A DNA stretch of 64,000 nt, taken from NCBI GenBank assembly GCA_963665085.2, contig CAXXXS010000001.1:3286001-3350000 (forward strand). The letters run 5' to 3'. Both the position numbers and the translations under genes were made by a program. The notes under the pieces are model-generated. The model searched no databases. It saw only the letters and a program-made list of their open reading frames with translations, and had not been told where the DNA came from. This document shows, piece after piece, positions 36,384 through 44,418 of this stretch. Numbering within the stretch: position 1 is the first letter of the stretch; each line of letters starts with the position of its first letter. The stretch is from G963665085 sp963665085 (lineage in GTDB: Bacteria; Bacteroidota; Bacteroidia; Bacteroidales; JAAAOM01).

Positions 36384-36773
36384 TTAAGCAACAATCTCTA
36401 CCCTGTTTCCATCCGGATCCAATACAATACTTTCGTAACATCCATCACCCGTTGTTCGAGGTTCTCCAATAATTTTATAACCGTCAGTTTTGAGTATAGT
36501 AGTTAGAGTGTCTACTTTTTCTTTTGAACCAACAGAAATTGCAATATGAATATATCCCATAAATTCTACTAAAGAATCATCTAAGGAGTTTGGTATATCT
36601 GGACGAGTCATAATTTCGATTCGGGAATCCCCATCAAAAGAGAGAAAGTAGGATTCAAATTTTTTTTTGGGATTTACATATTTATTATTTGATTCAGCAT
36701 TGAAATATTTTATGTGAAATTCTTTCAGCCTTTCTAAATCTTTTGTCCAGACAGCAATGTGGTCTATCTTCAT
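36384..36773 (-). CDS. VOC family (glyoxalase/bleomycin resistance) protein
   Basis: A 129-residue vicinal oxygen chelate protein with two beta-alpha-beta-beta-beta units: IDHIAVWTKDLERLKEFHIK at the N-terminus and MGYIHIAISVGSKEKVDTLT in the middle, with a DPDGNRVEIVA end. The ligand residues His4 and the final Glu are in the usual places. Family members include glyoxalase I and dioxygenases; length and context do not choose between them. It is read together with the prenyltransferase-repeat protein and is divergent from the alcohol dehydrogenase gene. Confidence 0.9.
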   Translation of the reverse strand: MKIDHIAVWTKDLERLKEFHIKYFNAESNNKYVNPKKKFESYFLSFDGDSRIEIMTRPDIPNSLDDSLVEFMGYIHIAISVGSKEKVDTLTTILKTDGYKIIGEPRTTGDGCYESIVLDPDGNRVEIVA

Positions 36774-36931
36774 GTTTTTTAAGGTTTAGTAAACAGAATT
36801 ATTTTATTCTGTTAAAGTTGATAAACGAAATGCAATTTACAAATAAATGCAGCCTTTAATTCAAAAAATTAAGGGAGAATTAGAGTGAGGAATTAAAATC
36901 AAGTATTTTTATTGCCTAAATAATTAAAAAA

Positions 36932-37978
36932 ATGAAAGCTGCTGTACTGGAAGAATATGGAAAGTTTGTATGGAAAGATGTTCCAAAACCAGAATTAAAA
37001 GATGGGCATGTGCTTGTAAGAGTTACAAATGCAAGTATTTGTGGAAGCGATCAACATATTTATCTTGGCGAGTTTCATCCCAGGACACCTATACCATTTA
37101 TTCCGGGACATGAATTTTCAGGAGTTGTTGAAGATGTTGCTGATGACGTTTATGGATTTGGAGAAGGACAGAAAGTAGTAGTTGATCCGATTATCTGGTG
37201 TGGCGAGTGTCCAGCCTGTAAAAGAGGCCATTTTCCTGCATGTACATCACTAAAACTTATAGGAATAGATCTTGATGGAGGTTTTGCTGAATATGTATCT
37301 GTACCTGCATCTATGGTGTTTAAGGTTGATGAGAAACTTGACCTGAGACATGCAGCATTAGTCGAAATACTTTCTATTGGGTATCATGCGTGTAATCGTT
37401 CTGGGATAAAAAATAATGATACAGCCGTAATTTGGGGTGCAGGAAAAGTAGGACAGAGTATTCTTCAGGCAGCAAAAACAATAACCACCGGTCAAATCAT
37501 TATGGTTGATGTATTGGATGAGAGACTTAAAATGGCTACAGATGCGTATCAAGATGTGATTTGTATCAATGCAGCAAAATCTAATCCGGTAGAACAAATA
37601 AAAGAGATAACACAAAATAAAGGGGTTGATGTGGCCTTTGAATCAGCTGGTCATGCCAGTTTAAATGGAGACATGGTAAATCCGGTAAGAGGTTGTATTC
37701 AATCAATCAGAGGGGCAGGTACCGTTTGTGTTCTTGGATTAGCTGACGAACCAGCTCCATTGTTTTTGAAAGAATTAATCTGGAAAGAGGCAAAGATTGT
37801 TGCTTCGAGAGTAAGCCATGGTGAGTTCAAAGAAGCGATAGAAAACATAGAAGCAGGAAACCTAAAACCAGAGAAATTAATTACAGGAATTTTGCACGCC
37901 AGTAAGGCCAACGAGGCATTTGCTGCCCTGGAAAAAGATCCGGCAAATAACCTGAAAATAATATTGGACTTTCTTTGA
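36932..37978 (+). CDS. Zinc-dependent alcohol dehydrogenase (MDR family)
   Basis: A 348-residue medium-chain dehydrogenase. The catalytic zinc site includes the Cys in ASICGSDQH and the GHEFSGVV His-Glu pair; the structural zinc site is CGECPACKRGHFPAC. The Rossmann motif WGAGKVGQSILQAAK and GVDVAFESAGH mark the cofactor domain. It resembles sorbitol/threonine dehydrogenase relatives, and the substrate is probably a polyol or amino alcohol. The last codons (ending NLKIILDFL) overlap the remnant of a ParE-like toxin gene on the other strand, so the true C-terminus might have been altered at that junction, but the length is normal. Confidence 0.92.
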   Translation: MKAAVLEEYGKFVWKDVPKPELKDGHVLVRVTNASICGSDQHIYLGEFHPRTPIPFIPGHEFSGVVEDVADDVYGFGEGQKVVVDPIIWCGECPACKRGHFPACTSLKLIGIDLDGGFAEYVSVPASMVFKVDEKLDLRHAALVEILSIGYHACNRSGIKNNDTAVIWGAGKVGQSILQAAKTITTGQIIMVDVLDERLKMATDAYQDVICINAAKSNPVEQIKEITQNKGVDVAFESAGHASLNGDMVNPVRGCIQSIRGAGTVCVLGLADEPAPLFLKELIWKEAKIVASRVSHGEFKEAIENIEAGNLKPEKLITGILHASKANEAFAALEKDPANNLKIILDFL

Positions 37979-38117
37979 TGTTCTCAATATCAAGGTTGAT
38001 TCTCCGAAAGAAGGCATTAGCAACTTTTGTACTGTCTTGGTAATAAAATTCGTAAGATTTGTCAAAATCAACTTCAGCCTCATCTGATAATTCAATACTA
38101 AATTGCTTTATCTTCAT
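37965..38117 (-). pseudogene. Remnant of a ParE/RelE-type toxin
   Basis: The first 51 residues of this frame (IELSDEAEVDFDKSYEFYYQ, ANAFFRRINLDIENIKESP) fit the N-terminal two thirds of a ParE-type toxin. The rest of the open frame (to 37881) runs antisense into the alcohol dehydrogenase gene and shows no toxin similarity, so the usual C-terminal strands are missing. Its ATG at 38117 overlaps the stop of the antitoxin remnant by four bases, the normal coupled arrangement. The toxin is probably inactive. Confidence 0.65.
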
Positions 38118-38212
38118 TTCTTTTTAATCAAGTCCCAATTTTTAAAAGTTGTTTCACCGTTTTCTATTCTTTGCAGTCTTTTGTCAAGCAAATCCTTATG
38201 TTCTGATGGGAG
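38114..38212 (-). pseudogene. Remnant of an addiction-module antitoxin (C-terminal end)
   Basis: This short frame has no usable start; an in-frame TAA precedes it. Translated on the minus strand it reads LLDKRLQRIENGETTFKNW followed by DLIKKK and a stop. That matches the conserved C-terminal segment of small addiction-module antitoxins (RLxRIExGExxFxxWxxxK). Only about 32 of the expected 70-80 residues remain. The 5 prime part has been lost, apparently at the border of the restriction-modification island. Confidence 0.55.
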
Positions 38213-38370
38213 TTAGGGTAGCCAACCCACAATAGCACATTTGCAAATCGCACAATCCAACCCACGACCAAAATTTGCAAAAGAGCTATTTTTCCTGCGC
38301 TCTTGGTGCGTTGTTGAAAAGTCTGTTGAAAAATTGAAATTAAAGAACTCCAATTCAGATAATTTATCTT
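38213..38370. repeat. Intergenic sequence with two ccaacccac units
   Basis: The stretches beginning ccaacccacaatagcacatt (38222) and ccaacccacgaccaaaattt (38257) are imperfect direct repeats 35 bases apart, each ending in tttgcaaa. It lies exactly between the antitoxin remnant and the controller gene, so it may mark the island border. No gene is seen. Confidence 0.45.
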
Positions 38371-38392
38371 TATTTTTGACAAATAATGTCAA
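38371..38392 (+). promoter_or_regulatory. Controller promoter with palindromic operator
   Basis: TATTTTTG (38371-38378) fits the TAnnTTTG -7 box. Overlapping it is the inverted repeat TTGAC-AAATAAT-GTCAA (38376-38392). The operator covers the -7 box and the probable start of transcription, so the downstream XRE protein would repress itself, as controller proteins of restriction-modification systems do. It also covers the ATG at 38386, which argues that translation begins at 38407. Confidence 0.65.
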
Positions 38393-38406
38393 GAACTGAT
38401 TTTCAA

Positions 38407-38706
38407 ATGAATAAATTTGGCGACATAATAAGAAGAAAAAGAGAAGAAAAAGGAATGCTTTTAAGACAACTTGCTGCTATGATTGATGTGGATACTGCAA
38501 TATTAAGCAAAGTGGAACGTGGAGAGCGAAAAGCAAGAAAAGAACAAGTTGAAAAAATTGCGAAAGCGTTAGACCTGAACGAAAAAGAATTGATGATTGA
38601 ATATTTAAGCGAGATAATCGCTTATGAGATTATTGATGAAGATTCGGCAACTGATGTTTTGAGAGTGGCAGAAACTAAAGTAAAATATCTTAGGAATCAT
38701 AAGTAA
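38407..38706 (+). CDS. XRE-family controller protein of a restriction-modification locus
   Basis: A 99-residue protein from ATG 38407 (an earlier ATG at 38386 lies inside the operator). The HTH spans about residues 4-60: FGDIIRRKREEKGMLLRQLA, AAMIDVDTAILSKVERGERK and VEKIAKALDLNEKEL. A short helical tail follows. This type commonly precedes adenine methyltransferase or type II restriction genes in Bacteroidota. The stop TAA at 38704-38706 directly abuts the ATG of the downstream gene, so they are coupled. It probably binds 38376-38392 and times expression of the system, which here is broken. Confidence 0.88.
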   Translation: MNKFGDIIRRKREEKGMLLRQLAAMIDVDTAILSKVERGERKARKEQVEKIAKALDLNEKELMIEYLSEIIAYEIIDEDSATDVLRVAETKVKYLRNHK

Positions 38707-40437
38707 ATGGAGATTAAGGAACTAATAAAAAAATATAAATCAAACAGGGAGTATTATCAATCTCCGAAATATAATGAAACACAGTTACGTGCTGATTTCT
38801 TAGACCCTCTGTTTGAAATGTTAGGATGGGATATTACCAACAAATCCGGTAAATCGAATAATGAAAGGGAAGTTTTATTGGAAGAGCCATTGAAGGCTAA
38901 TGCTTCATCAAACACAAAAAAACCTGATTATACATTCCGATTATATTCAGAACGTAAATTCTTTTTAGAAGCAAAGAAGCCTTACGTTAAGATAGATACG
39001 GATAATTCGCCTGCAAAACAAACAAGACGATACGGATATACAGCAAAACTAAAAGTATCATTGCTTTCTAATTTTGAGCATCTTGCAATCTATGATTGCT
39101 CAGAAAAAGTAGAATCAACTGATAATGTAGAAAAATGCAGAATTAAATTCTATCACTATTCAGAATATGCTGAAAAGTTTGAGGAAATAAAAAAGCTTGT
39201 CGGACATGAATCGGTATACAGTGGCGAATTTGACAAGGAATGGGAGGAAATTGAAAATAAACTTGATTTACACGGGGTTGATAAACTTTTCCTTAATCAG
39301 ATTAATCAATGGAGACTACTTTTAGGAAGTGAAATTCATAAAATCAAAAATGATATTTCAGAAGTTGATTTGAACGATTTGGTTCAAGGCTATTTGAATA
39401 GTATCATATTCCTTCGGGTTTGTGAAGACCGAAATATTGAAGAATATCAGACTCTTCTGAAATTTGCTGATGCTAAAGATTTTAAATCATTAATTGCAAA
39501 ATTCTATGATGCTGATAAAAAATACAATTCAGGGCTTTTTACACAGGAGTACAAGGAAGAAATCATTGAAAATAGCCAATCGGTTTTTTGGACAATAATT
39601 AAGAATCTCTATTATCCTGAAAGTCCGTATTCATTTGCCGTTTTTGCATCTGATATCTTAGGAAATATTTACGAAATATTTATTGCTCAAAAGCTTGCCA
39701 TTGACAATGGAAAAGTTGAATTAAAAGACAAGCCTGAGAATGTTGACCGTGATGTTGTCACAACTCCGACAAATATAATTCAGGATATTTTACGACAAAC
39801 CATAATTCCTTATTGCAATGATAAAACAGATAAGGAAATTTTATCATATAAGTTTGCTGACATTGCTTGTGGCTCAGGTGCTTTTTTGTTGGAAGCATTT
39901 CAATTGATAATTGATATTTTGATTGATTATTATCTGAAAAATGATAAATCGAAGCTAATTCAAACTTCGGTTGACACTTTTAAACTACCATTTGCAGTAA
40001 AAAAAGAGATTCTTGAAAATTGTATTTATGGCGTTGACAAAGATTACAATGCTGTTGAAGCTGCAAGTTTTGGGTTACTTCTAAAACTTTTGGAAGAAGA
40101 ATCGGCAGAAACTTTATCAAAAGAATTGCCAATTCTACCTGATTTGTCGAATAATATCATTTTTGGAAACAGCTTAATTGAACCACACGACAAAACGAAA
40201 GGTAAAGAGGATGAGATTAATCCTTTTGATTTTGACAGTTCTAAATTTGATGTGATTATCGGTAATCCGCCATACATGTCAACGGAAGACATGAAGAACC
40301 TAACACCATTAGACCTTCCTATTTATAAAAATTATTTGGGCGTTCCCCTGCGGGTCGGGCTATCCGCTATATCTTTTTTCTGTTTTAAGACAGAAAAAAG
40401 GATGCCGCTCCTATCCCTAACGCAACTCGCTGCATAA
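38707..40437 (+). pseudogene. Type IIG/Eco57I-like restriction-methyltransferase, 3 prime truncated
   Basis: The 576-residue frame begins like Eco57I-family enzymes. Its N-terminal PD-(D/E)xK nuclease domain includes KPDYTFRLYSERKFFLEAKK (about residues 78-97), giving the PD...ExK motif. A helical linker follows, then the N6-adenine methyltransferase with motif I FADIACGSGAFLLEAFQ and motif IV VIIGNPPYMS. About 20 residues after NPPY the protein turns into an unrelated tail (VPLRVGLSAISFFCF onward) encoded by a repeat element starting at 40339. Complete relatives are near 1000 residues, so the rest of the methyltransferase and the target recognition domain are gone. The nuclease is probably not functional without them. 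Confidence 0.8.
40339..40430. repeat. Bacteroidota palindromic repeat element truncating the R-M gene
   Basis: Reads ggcgttcccctgcgggtcgg, then gctatccgctatatc, a perfect hairpin ctttttTctgt/acagaaaaaag (40373-40399), then gatgccgctcctatccctaa and cgc. I recognise the gcgttcccc...gggctNtccgctatatct...ggatgccgctNcNatccctNacgc frame as a repeat common in Bacteroidota genomes. Its insertion, or a deletion with one end in it, ends the coding frame of the upstream gene. Confidence 0.75.
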
Positions 40438-40449
40438 AAGAAACTGCAT

Positions 40450-41409
40450 ATGTTAAAATTATTTTCCACAGAATCCAAAAAACTAATAAAAGTTGTAGAT
40501 AAATCAGAAGCAGAACTAAACCGATTCATATCTGAAAATTGGAATGATTTTTTTCCACAGTATACTTTTATTAAAAGTGAATTCTCTCTTGATGGAAATG
40601 TAAGAAGTAGAGGTACTTCTGGGAGAATAGATATACTTGCTTTTAATCCTAAGTCAAATAAATTCGTAGTTTTTGAACTTAAGAAAGAAAAGGATAAGAA
40701 TATCAGAAATCAAGTAAGTGACTACAGAGATTATATTGAGGATAACTTTAGTCAAATTTATTTACTTGCATTACAGAAATATAAGGCAGAACTGCCAATT
40801 TTCGAAGAAATATCTCAAGAATCTATAGAGGTTGTAATGATTGCCAAAAGCTATTCTTCAACAGATATTGAAAGAGTTAAGAAAAGTAAGAGCAAAAACC
40901 TTACTACATTAATTCGATATATCTGGTTTGAAAATGAATTGCTTTTAATTGATTATATCAATAATGACCCTGATGACCTTATTGAAAAAGAGAATGCTGA
41001 AAAATTAAGACAAATTAAAAATATCATAGAAAACAAAAAATCGTTATACGCTGATGTAGAAGCATTTTTATTTGGGAAAGAAGAAGCACAAAGGCTTTTT
41101 AAAATATTTTATGAATCGTTAAATAAAGATGGGAAAGCAGAACTTGAAGTTCAAGCAAGTAAAATTAAAGTTAGTTTTAAATCACACACTTTTTCTGCTA
41201 TTGGTTATGCTGGTAAAACTGGTCGGAAATGTTTTTTAGTAATAAATTCGAATATTGATGAAGTCACAGAACTTGGAAGTATTGTCGATGATAGAGTAAG
41301 ACCAAATGGAAAGAAAAAAGGAAGTATTGGTTCTGAAAGATATGAAGTGTTTATAACAACAGAAGAAGAATTACTGAACTTCATTTCTATAATCAAAAAG
41401 CATTCATGA
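40450..41409 (+). CDS. PD-(D/E)xK nuclease-like protein with DUF5655-type C-terminus
   Basis: A 319-residue protein. The N-terminal region has the core GRIDILAFNPKSNKFVVFEL followed by KKEKD (about residues 58-82), matching D...ExK of PD-(D/E)xK nucleases similar to NucS/DUF91. The C-terminal half resembles DUF5655 (KIKVSFKSHTFSAIGY, then RKCFLVINSN). Such proteins are often found in accessory islands with restriction or defence genes; the substrate is not known. It starts 12 bases after the broken R-M gene, just past the repeat, and its stop overlaps the next start (ATGA), so it forms a two-gene unit with the small acidic gene. Confidence 0.75.
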   Translation: MLKLFSTESKKLIKVVDKSEAELNRFISENWNDFFPQYTFIKSEFSLDGNVRSRGTSGRIDILAFNPKSNKFVVFELKKEKDKNIRNQVSDYRDYIEDNFSQIYLLALQKYKAELPIFEEISQESIEVVMIAKSYSSTDIERVKKSKSKNLTTLIRYIWFENELLLIDYINNDPDDLIEKENAEKLRQIKNIIENKKSLYADVEAFLFGKEEAQRLFKIFYESLNKDGKAELEVQASKIKVSFKSHTFSAIGYAGKTGRKCFLVINSNIDEVTELGSIVDDRVRPNGKKKGSIGSERYEVFITTEEELLNFISIIKKHS

Positions 41410-41606
41410 TGAAATTAAGTGATATACAATTAGAAGAACTTTGGGATGAATTAAGTGATATCCCATTTGATGAAGAAGCAGAAGATGAAATGATTCTTGC
41501 AGATGATTTTCATATTTTCACAAAAGGAACTCCTCGTTACGATATTTGGCATTGGTTTGATGAAAGTCATTCAAAAGGTGTAGCATATTTATTAGGCATT
41601 GCATAA
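41406..41606 (+). CDS. Small acidic conserved protein
   Basis: A 66-residue acidic protein (SDIQLEELWDELSDIPFDEE, GTPRYDIWHWFDESHSKGVA). I recognise the layout, an acidic N-terminus followed by G-T-x-R-x-D-I-W-H-W-F-D-E, from small conserved hypothetical proteins, but no function is known to me. It is translationally coupled to the nuclease-like gene by a four-base overlap. The acidic nature would fit a DNA-mimic or regulatory partner, which is only a suggestion. Its last residues (LLGIA) sit at the junction with the truncated methyltransferase, so the end may be altered. Confidence 0.6.
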   Translation: MMKLSDIQLEELWDELSDIPFDEEAEDEMILADDFHIFTKGTPRYDIWHWFDESHSKGVAYLLGIA

Positions 41607-41612
41607 CATCCA

Positions 41613-43097
41613 TTGCCAAGTTGTGGTGATGGCATGTTCTTAAAGCAAATAAAAGAAGGTGGTTTTGAATACAATTCAGTTTTAGCAACCGAATTAGACC
41701 CTGATGAAGCTCAAAAAGCAGAACTGCACAACTTGAAATCGTGCACCGTTGAAAACAGGGAATTTCATCAATTTTGCAATAGTTCAGACAAGAAATTTGA
41801 TTTGGTGATTGGAAATCCTCCGTTTATCCGTTATCAATACTTTGATAAAGAACAACAGCATCAAGCCAATATTATTTTTAATCGGGCGAAACTTAAATAC
41901 TCAAAGCTTACAAACTCTTGGGTTTCATTCATTGTTGGTTCGAGCTTGATGTTAAAAGAAACAGGAAAGATTGGTTTTGTTGTTCCTGCTGAAATTTTAC
42001 AAGTTTCATTTGCTAAAACTCTTCGCCAGTTTTTAGCTCATTTTTATAATAAAATTAGCATCGTATCATTTGAGAAGCTTGTTTTTCCTGACATCCAACA
42101 AGAGGTTGTTTTACTGCTGTGTGAAAAGGATAAAACAGAATCACATTTTATCGAGCATATTGAAGTTGAAAATGCGGAAGGTCTTAAAAAACTTGATGTT
42201 GCAAAACTTAAAGCCCCAAAGAAGAAAATAAACTTTAAATCTAACAAATGGACTTTTTATTTCTTGGAGCAAAAAGAAATTGATTTCATAGAACGCATAA
42301 AATCAGATAAAAGACTTAAAAAGTTAGGCGATTTGGCAAAAGTTGAAGTTGGAATTACAACAGGTGCAAATCCATTTTTTACAGTTCCACAATCTACAGT
42401 TCAATTTTATCAATTAGAGGACTTTGCCAAACCAATGGTTGGCAGAAGTGTTCAGGTTTCAAGTGCAATTTTTACCGATAAAGACTGGAAGAGAAACCAA
42501 AACCTTGAAGCACGGTCAAATCTATTGGTATTTCCAAAGAAATCAGAATTGAATGGACATACAGGAGCAAGAAATTACATTGAAAACGGAGAAACACAAG
42601 GCATAAATAAAGGCTATAAATGCCGAATCAGAGATGAATGGCAAATTGTTCCTTCACTTTGGGTTTCTGATGCATTATTTGTACGTAGGAATAATTTGTA
42701 CCCGAAATTTTTAATTAATAAAGTCGGTGCATATACAACAGACACGATGCACCGTGTAAAAATCAACGAAGGGATTAATAATCAAGCCCTAATTGCCAGT
42801 TACTATAATTCCTTGTCGCTGGCATTTACTGAGATTTGTGGAAGAAGTCATGGCGGTGGTGTTTTGGAACTTATGCCAAACGAAGTTGAAAGTATTGTTA
42901 TTCCTTACAATGAAAATAATTCGGAATTACTATCAGAAATTGACAACAGATTAAGAAAAAAACAAAGCATTCACGAAATACTTGAATACACAAACAATAT
43001 CATCTTAAAAGAAACCTTTGGTTTCTCTGACGATGAAATTGCAGTTGCGGATAGTATTTGGATGAAACTTAGCAAACGAAGACTTAATAGAAGCTGA
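41613..43097 (+). pseudogene. N6-adenine DNA methyltransferase, 5 prime truncated
   Basis: The frame opens directly in motif I (PSCGDGMFLKQIKE), without the 40-60 residues that normally precede it, including the motif X region. An in-frame TAA lies six bases upstream of the TTG at 41613, so no start is available further up. The rest is intact: LATELDP, motif IV DLVIGNPPFIRYQYF, TGKIGFVVPAEILQVS and a C-terminal target-recognition part (GVLELMPNEVESIVIPY). It resembles the methyltransferases paired with BsuBI/PstI-type enzymes. Without the N-terminus, SAM binding is doubtful. No cognate endonuclease is seen downstream. Confidence 0.8.
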
Positions 43098-43159
43098 AAA
43101 TTTCAAATGCCTTTTCTTTTTAAATTTATGGGAGTCATTTTAACTGCATCATCAATGTT

Positions 43160-43645
43160 TTATTCAATTACTAATCCATCATACCCTAGAAATACATTAT
43201 CAGGAAGTTCCTTTTCTACTTCATTTATATTGAAAGAGTGTTCGTTTATGTGATGAAGATTAATCTCTGGGACTCCCGGATATTTGTTCTCTGAGAAGAC
43301 ATAGGCAAATTCTTTTTTCAAAGATTCGTGAACACGCGCTTCAGCATAAATATCCATGGCTTTTTTCTGGATGAAATTAAATGCTCTTACATCATCAAGA
43401 CCAGCAACATGATTTTTATGTTCGTGTGTAAAAAGAATTGCATCCAGCTTATCTACTTTTTCACGAAGCATCTGTTGCCTAAAGTCTGGGCCTGTATCTA
43501 CAACAATTGTTGTATTATCCTCCTCAATTAATATTGCAGAGCGTAAACGTTTATCTTTTGGGTTATCTGAAAGACAAATATTACATTTGCATGCGATAAC
43601 CGGCACGCCCTGTGATGTTCCTGTGCCTAATAATGTAATTTTCAA
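43160..43645 (-). CDS. MBL-fold metallohydrolase (PhnP-like) with internal deletion
   Basis: A 161-residue product, while relatives have about 250. Residues 1-137 follow the family closely (ITLLGTGTSQGVPVIACKCN, DTGPDFRQQMLREKVD, NKYPGVPEINLHHINEHSFN). The chain then jumps to EVEKELPDNVFLGYDGLVIE, which is the normal extreme C-terminus. About 90 residues between, including the second-half metal ligands, are missing in frame. The H-x-H-x-D-H motif reads HEHKNH, so the metal-binding Asp is replaced by Asn. I infer a non-functional or repurposed protein; it is kept open, so decay is recent or the short form is used. Confidence 0.8.
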   Translation of the reverse strand: MKITLLGTGTSQGVPVIACKCNICLSDNPKDKRLRSAILIEEDNTTIVVDTGPDFRQQMLREKVDKLDAILFTHEHKNHVAGLDDVRAFNFIQKKAMDIYAEARVHESLKKEFAYVFSENKYPGVPEINLHHINEHSFNINEVEKELPDNVFLGYDGLVIE

Positions 43646-43706
43646 CTTCGGTATTTTTAATTAAGAGGGCAAAATTAGAAATTCAGAGGTTATTTTATTA
43701 AGATAG

Positions 43707-44414
43707 ATGAGCGAAAAACCAGTTTTATATTTAATTCCAAATACGCTTGGTGATTCTTCTTTAGAAAGTGTTATGCCAGCTGAGTTGGCAGTTACAATAA
43801 GAGGAATAAAATATTTTATCGTAGAAAATATTAGAAATGCACGAAGGTATTTAAGCAAGACTGGAGGTTTTACAATTGATGAACTTACCTTTTACGAGCT
43901 TAATAAACATACTCCAAAAGAAGAAATGAGTAAATTCCTTCAACCCATAAAAGAAGGATTTTCTATGGGGATTATTTCTGAAGCAGGTTTACCTGGTATT
44001 GCTGATCCGGGAGCTGAAGTAGTTGCAATGGCTCATCAAAAAAGAATTTCTGTTAAACCTCTTGTAGGGCCTTCTTCTATTTTATTAGCTCTTATTGCTT
44101 CTGGAATGAATGGGCAAAGCTTTGTGTTTCATGGATATTTACCAATAAAACCTCATGAAAGAATTAAAAAGCTAAAACAAATTGAAACTGTTTCTGAGAA
44201 AGAAAACCAAACACAGATTTTTATGGAAACACCATACCGGAACCAGAAGTTTTTGGCAGATATTCTACAAACATGTCAGCAAAATACCAGGCTTTGTATT
44301 GCAGCAGATATTACCCTTGCTACAGAATTTATTCAGACCAAAACTATCACTGAATGGAAAAAACAAATTCCCAATCTTCAGAAGCGACCGACAATTTTTG
44401 TGTTGCAACGATGA
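43707..44414 (+). CDS. RsmI-like SAM-dependent methyltransferase (tetrapyrrole methylase fold)
   Basis: A 235-residue protein of the tetrapyrrole methylase superfamily, close to 16S rRNA methyltransferase RsmI. It begins VLYLIPNTLGD; the conserved middle segment is IISEAGLPGIADPGAEVVAM, and VGPSSILLALIASGMNGQSF plus ETPYRNQKFLADIL follow. RsmI 2-prime-O-methylates C1402 of 16S rRNA. Bacteroidota often carry this shorter second paralogue beside the standard one, so the exact target may differ. The gene starts 61 bases from the MBL gene start (divergent) and converges with the hybrid kinase four bases downstream. Confidence 0.88.
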   Translation: MSEKPVLYLIPNTLGDSSLESVMPAELAVTIRGIKYFIVENIRNARRYLSKTGGFTIDELTFYELNKHTPKEEMSKFLQPIKEGFSMGIISEAGLPGIADPGAEVVAMAHQKRISVKPLVGPSSILLALIASGMNGQSFVFHGYLPIKPHERIKKLKQIETVSEKENQTQIFMETPYRNQKFLADILQTCQQNTRLCIAADITLATEFIQTKTITEWKKQIPNLQKRPTIFVLQR

Positions 44415-44418
44415 AGAA

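Noticed and set aside
37877..38095. Alternative minus-strand frame of 72 residues
   Set aside because: It overlaps the ParE-like remnant in another frame and has no recognisable domain; the remnant frame is the one with toxin similarity.
38164..38382. Minus-strand frame of 72 residues upstream of the controller
   Set aside because: It runs across the ccaacccac repeats and the controller promoter and has no family resemblance; the antitoxin remnant is in a different frame.
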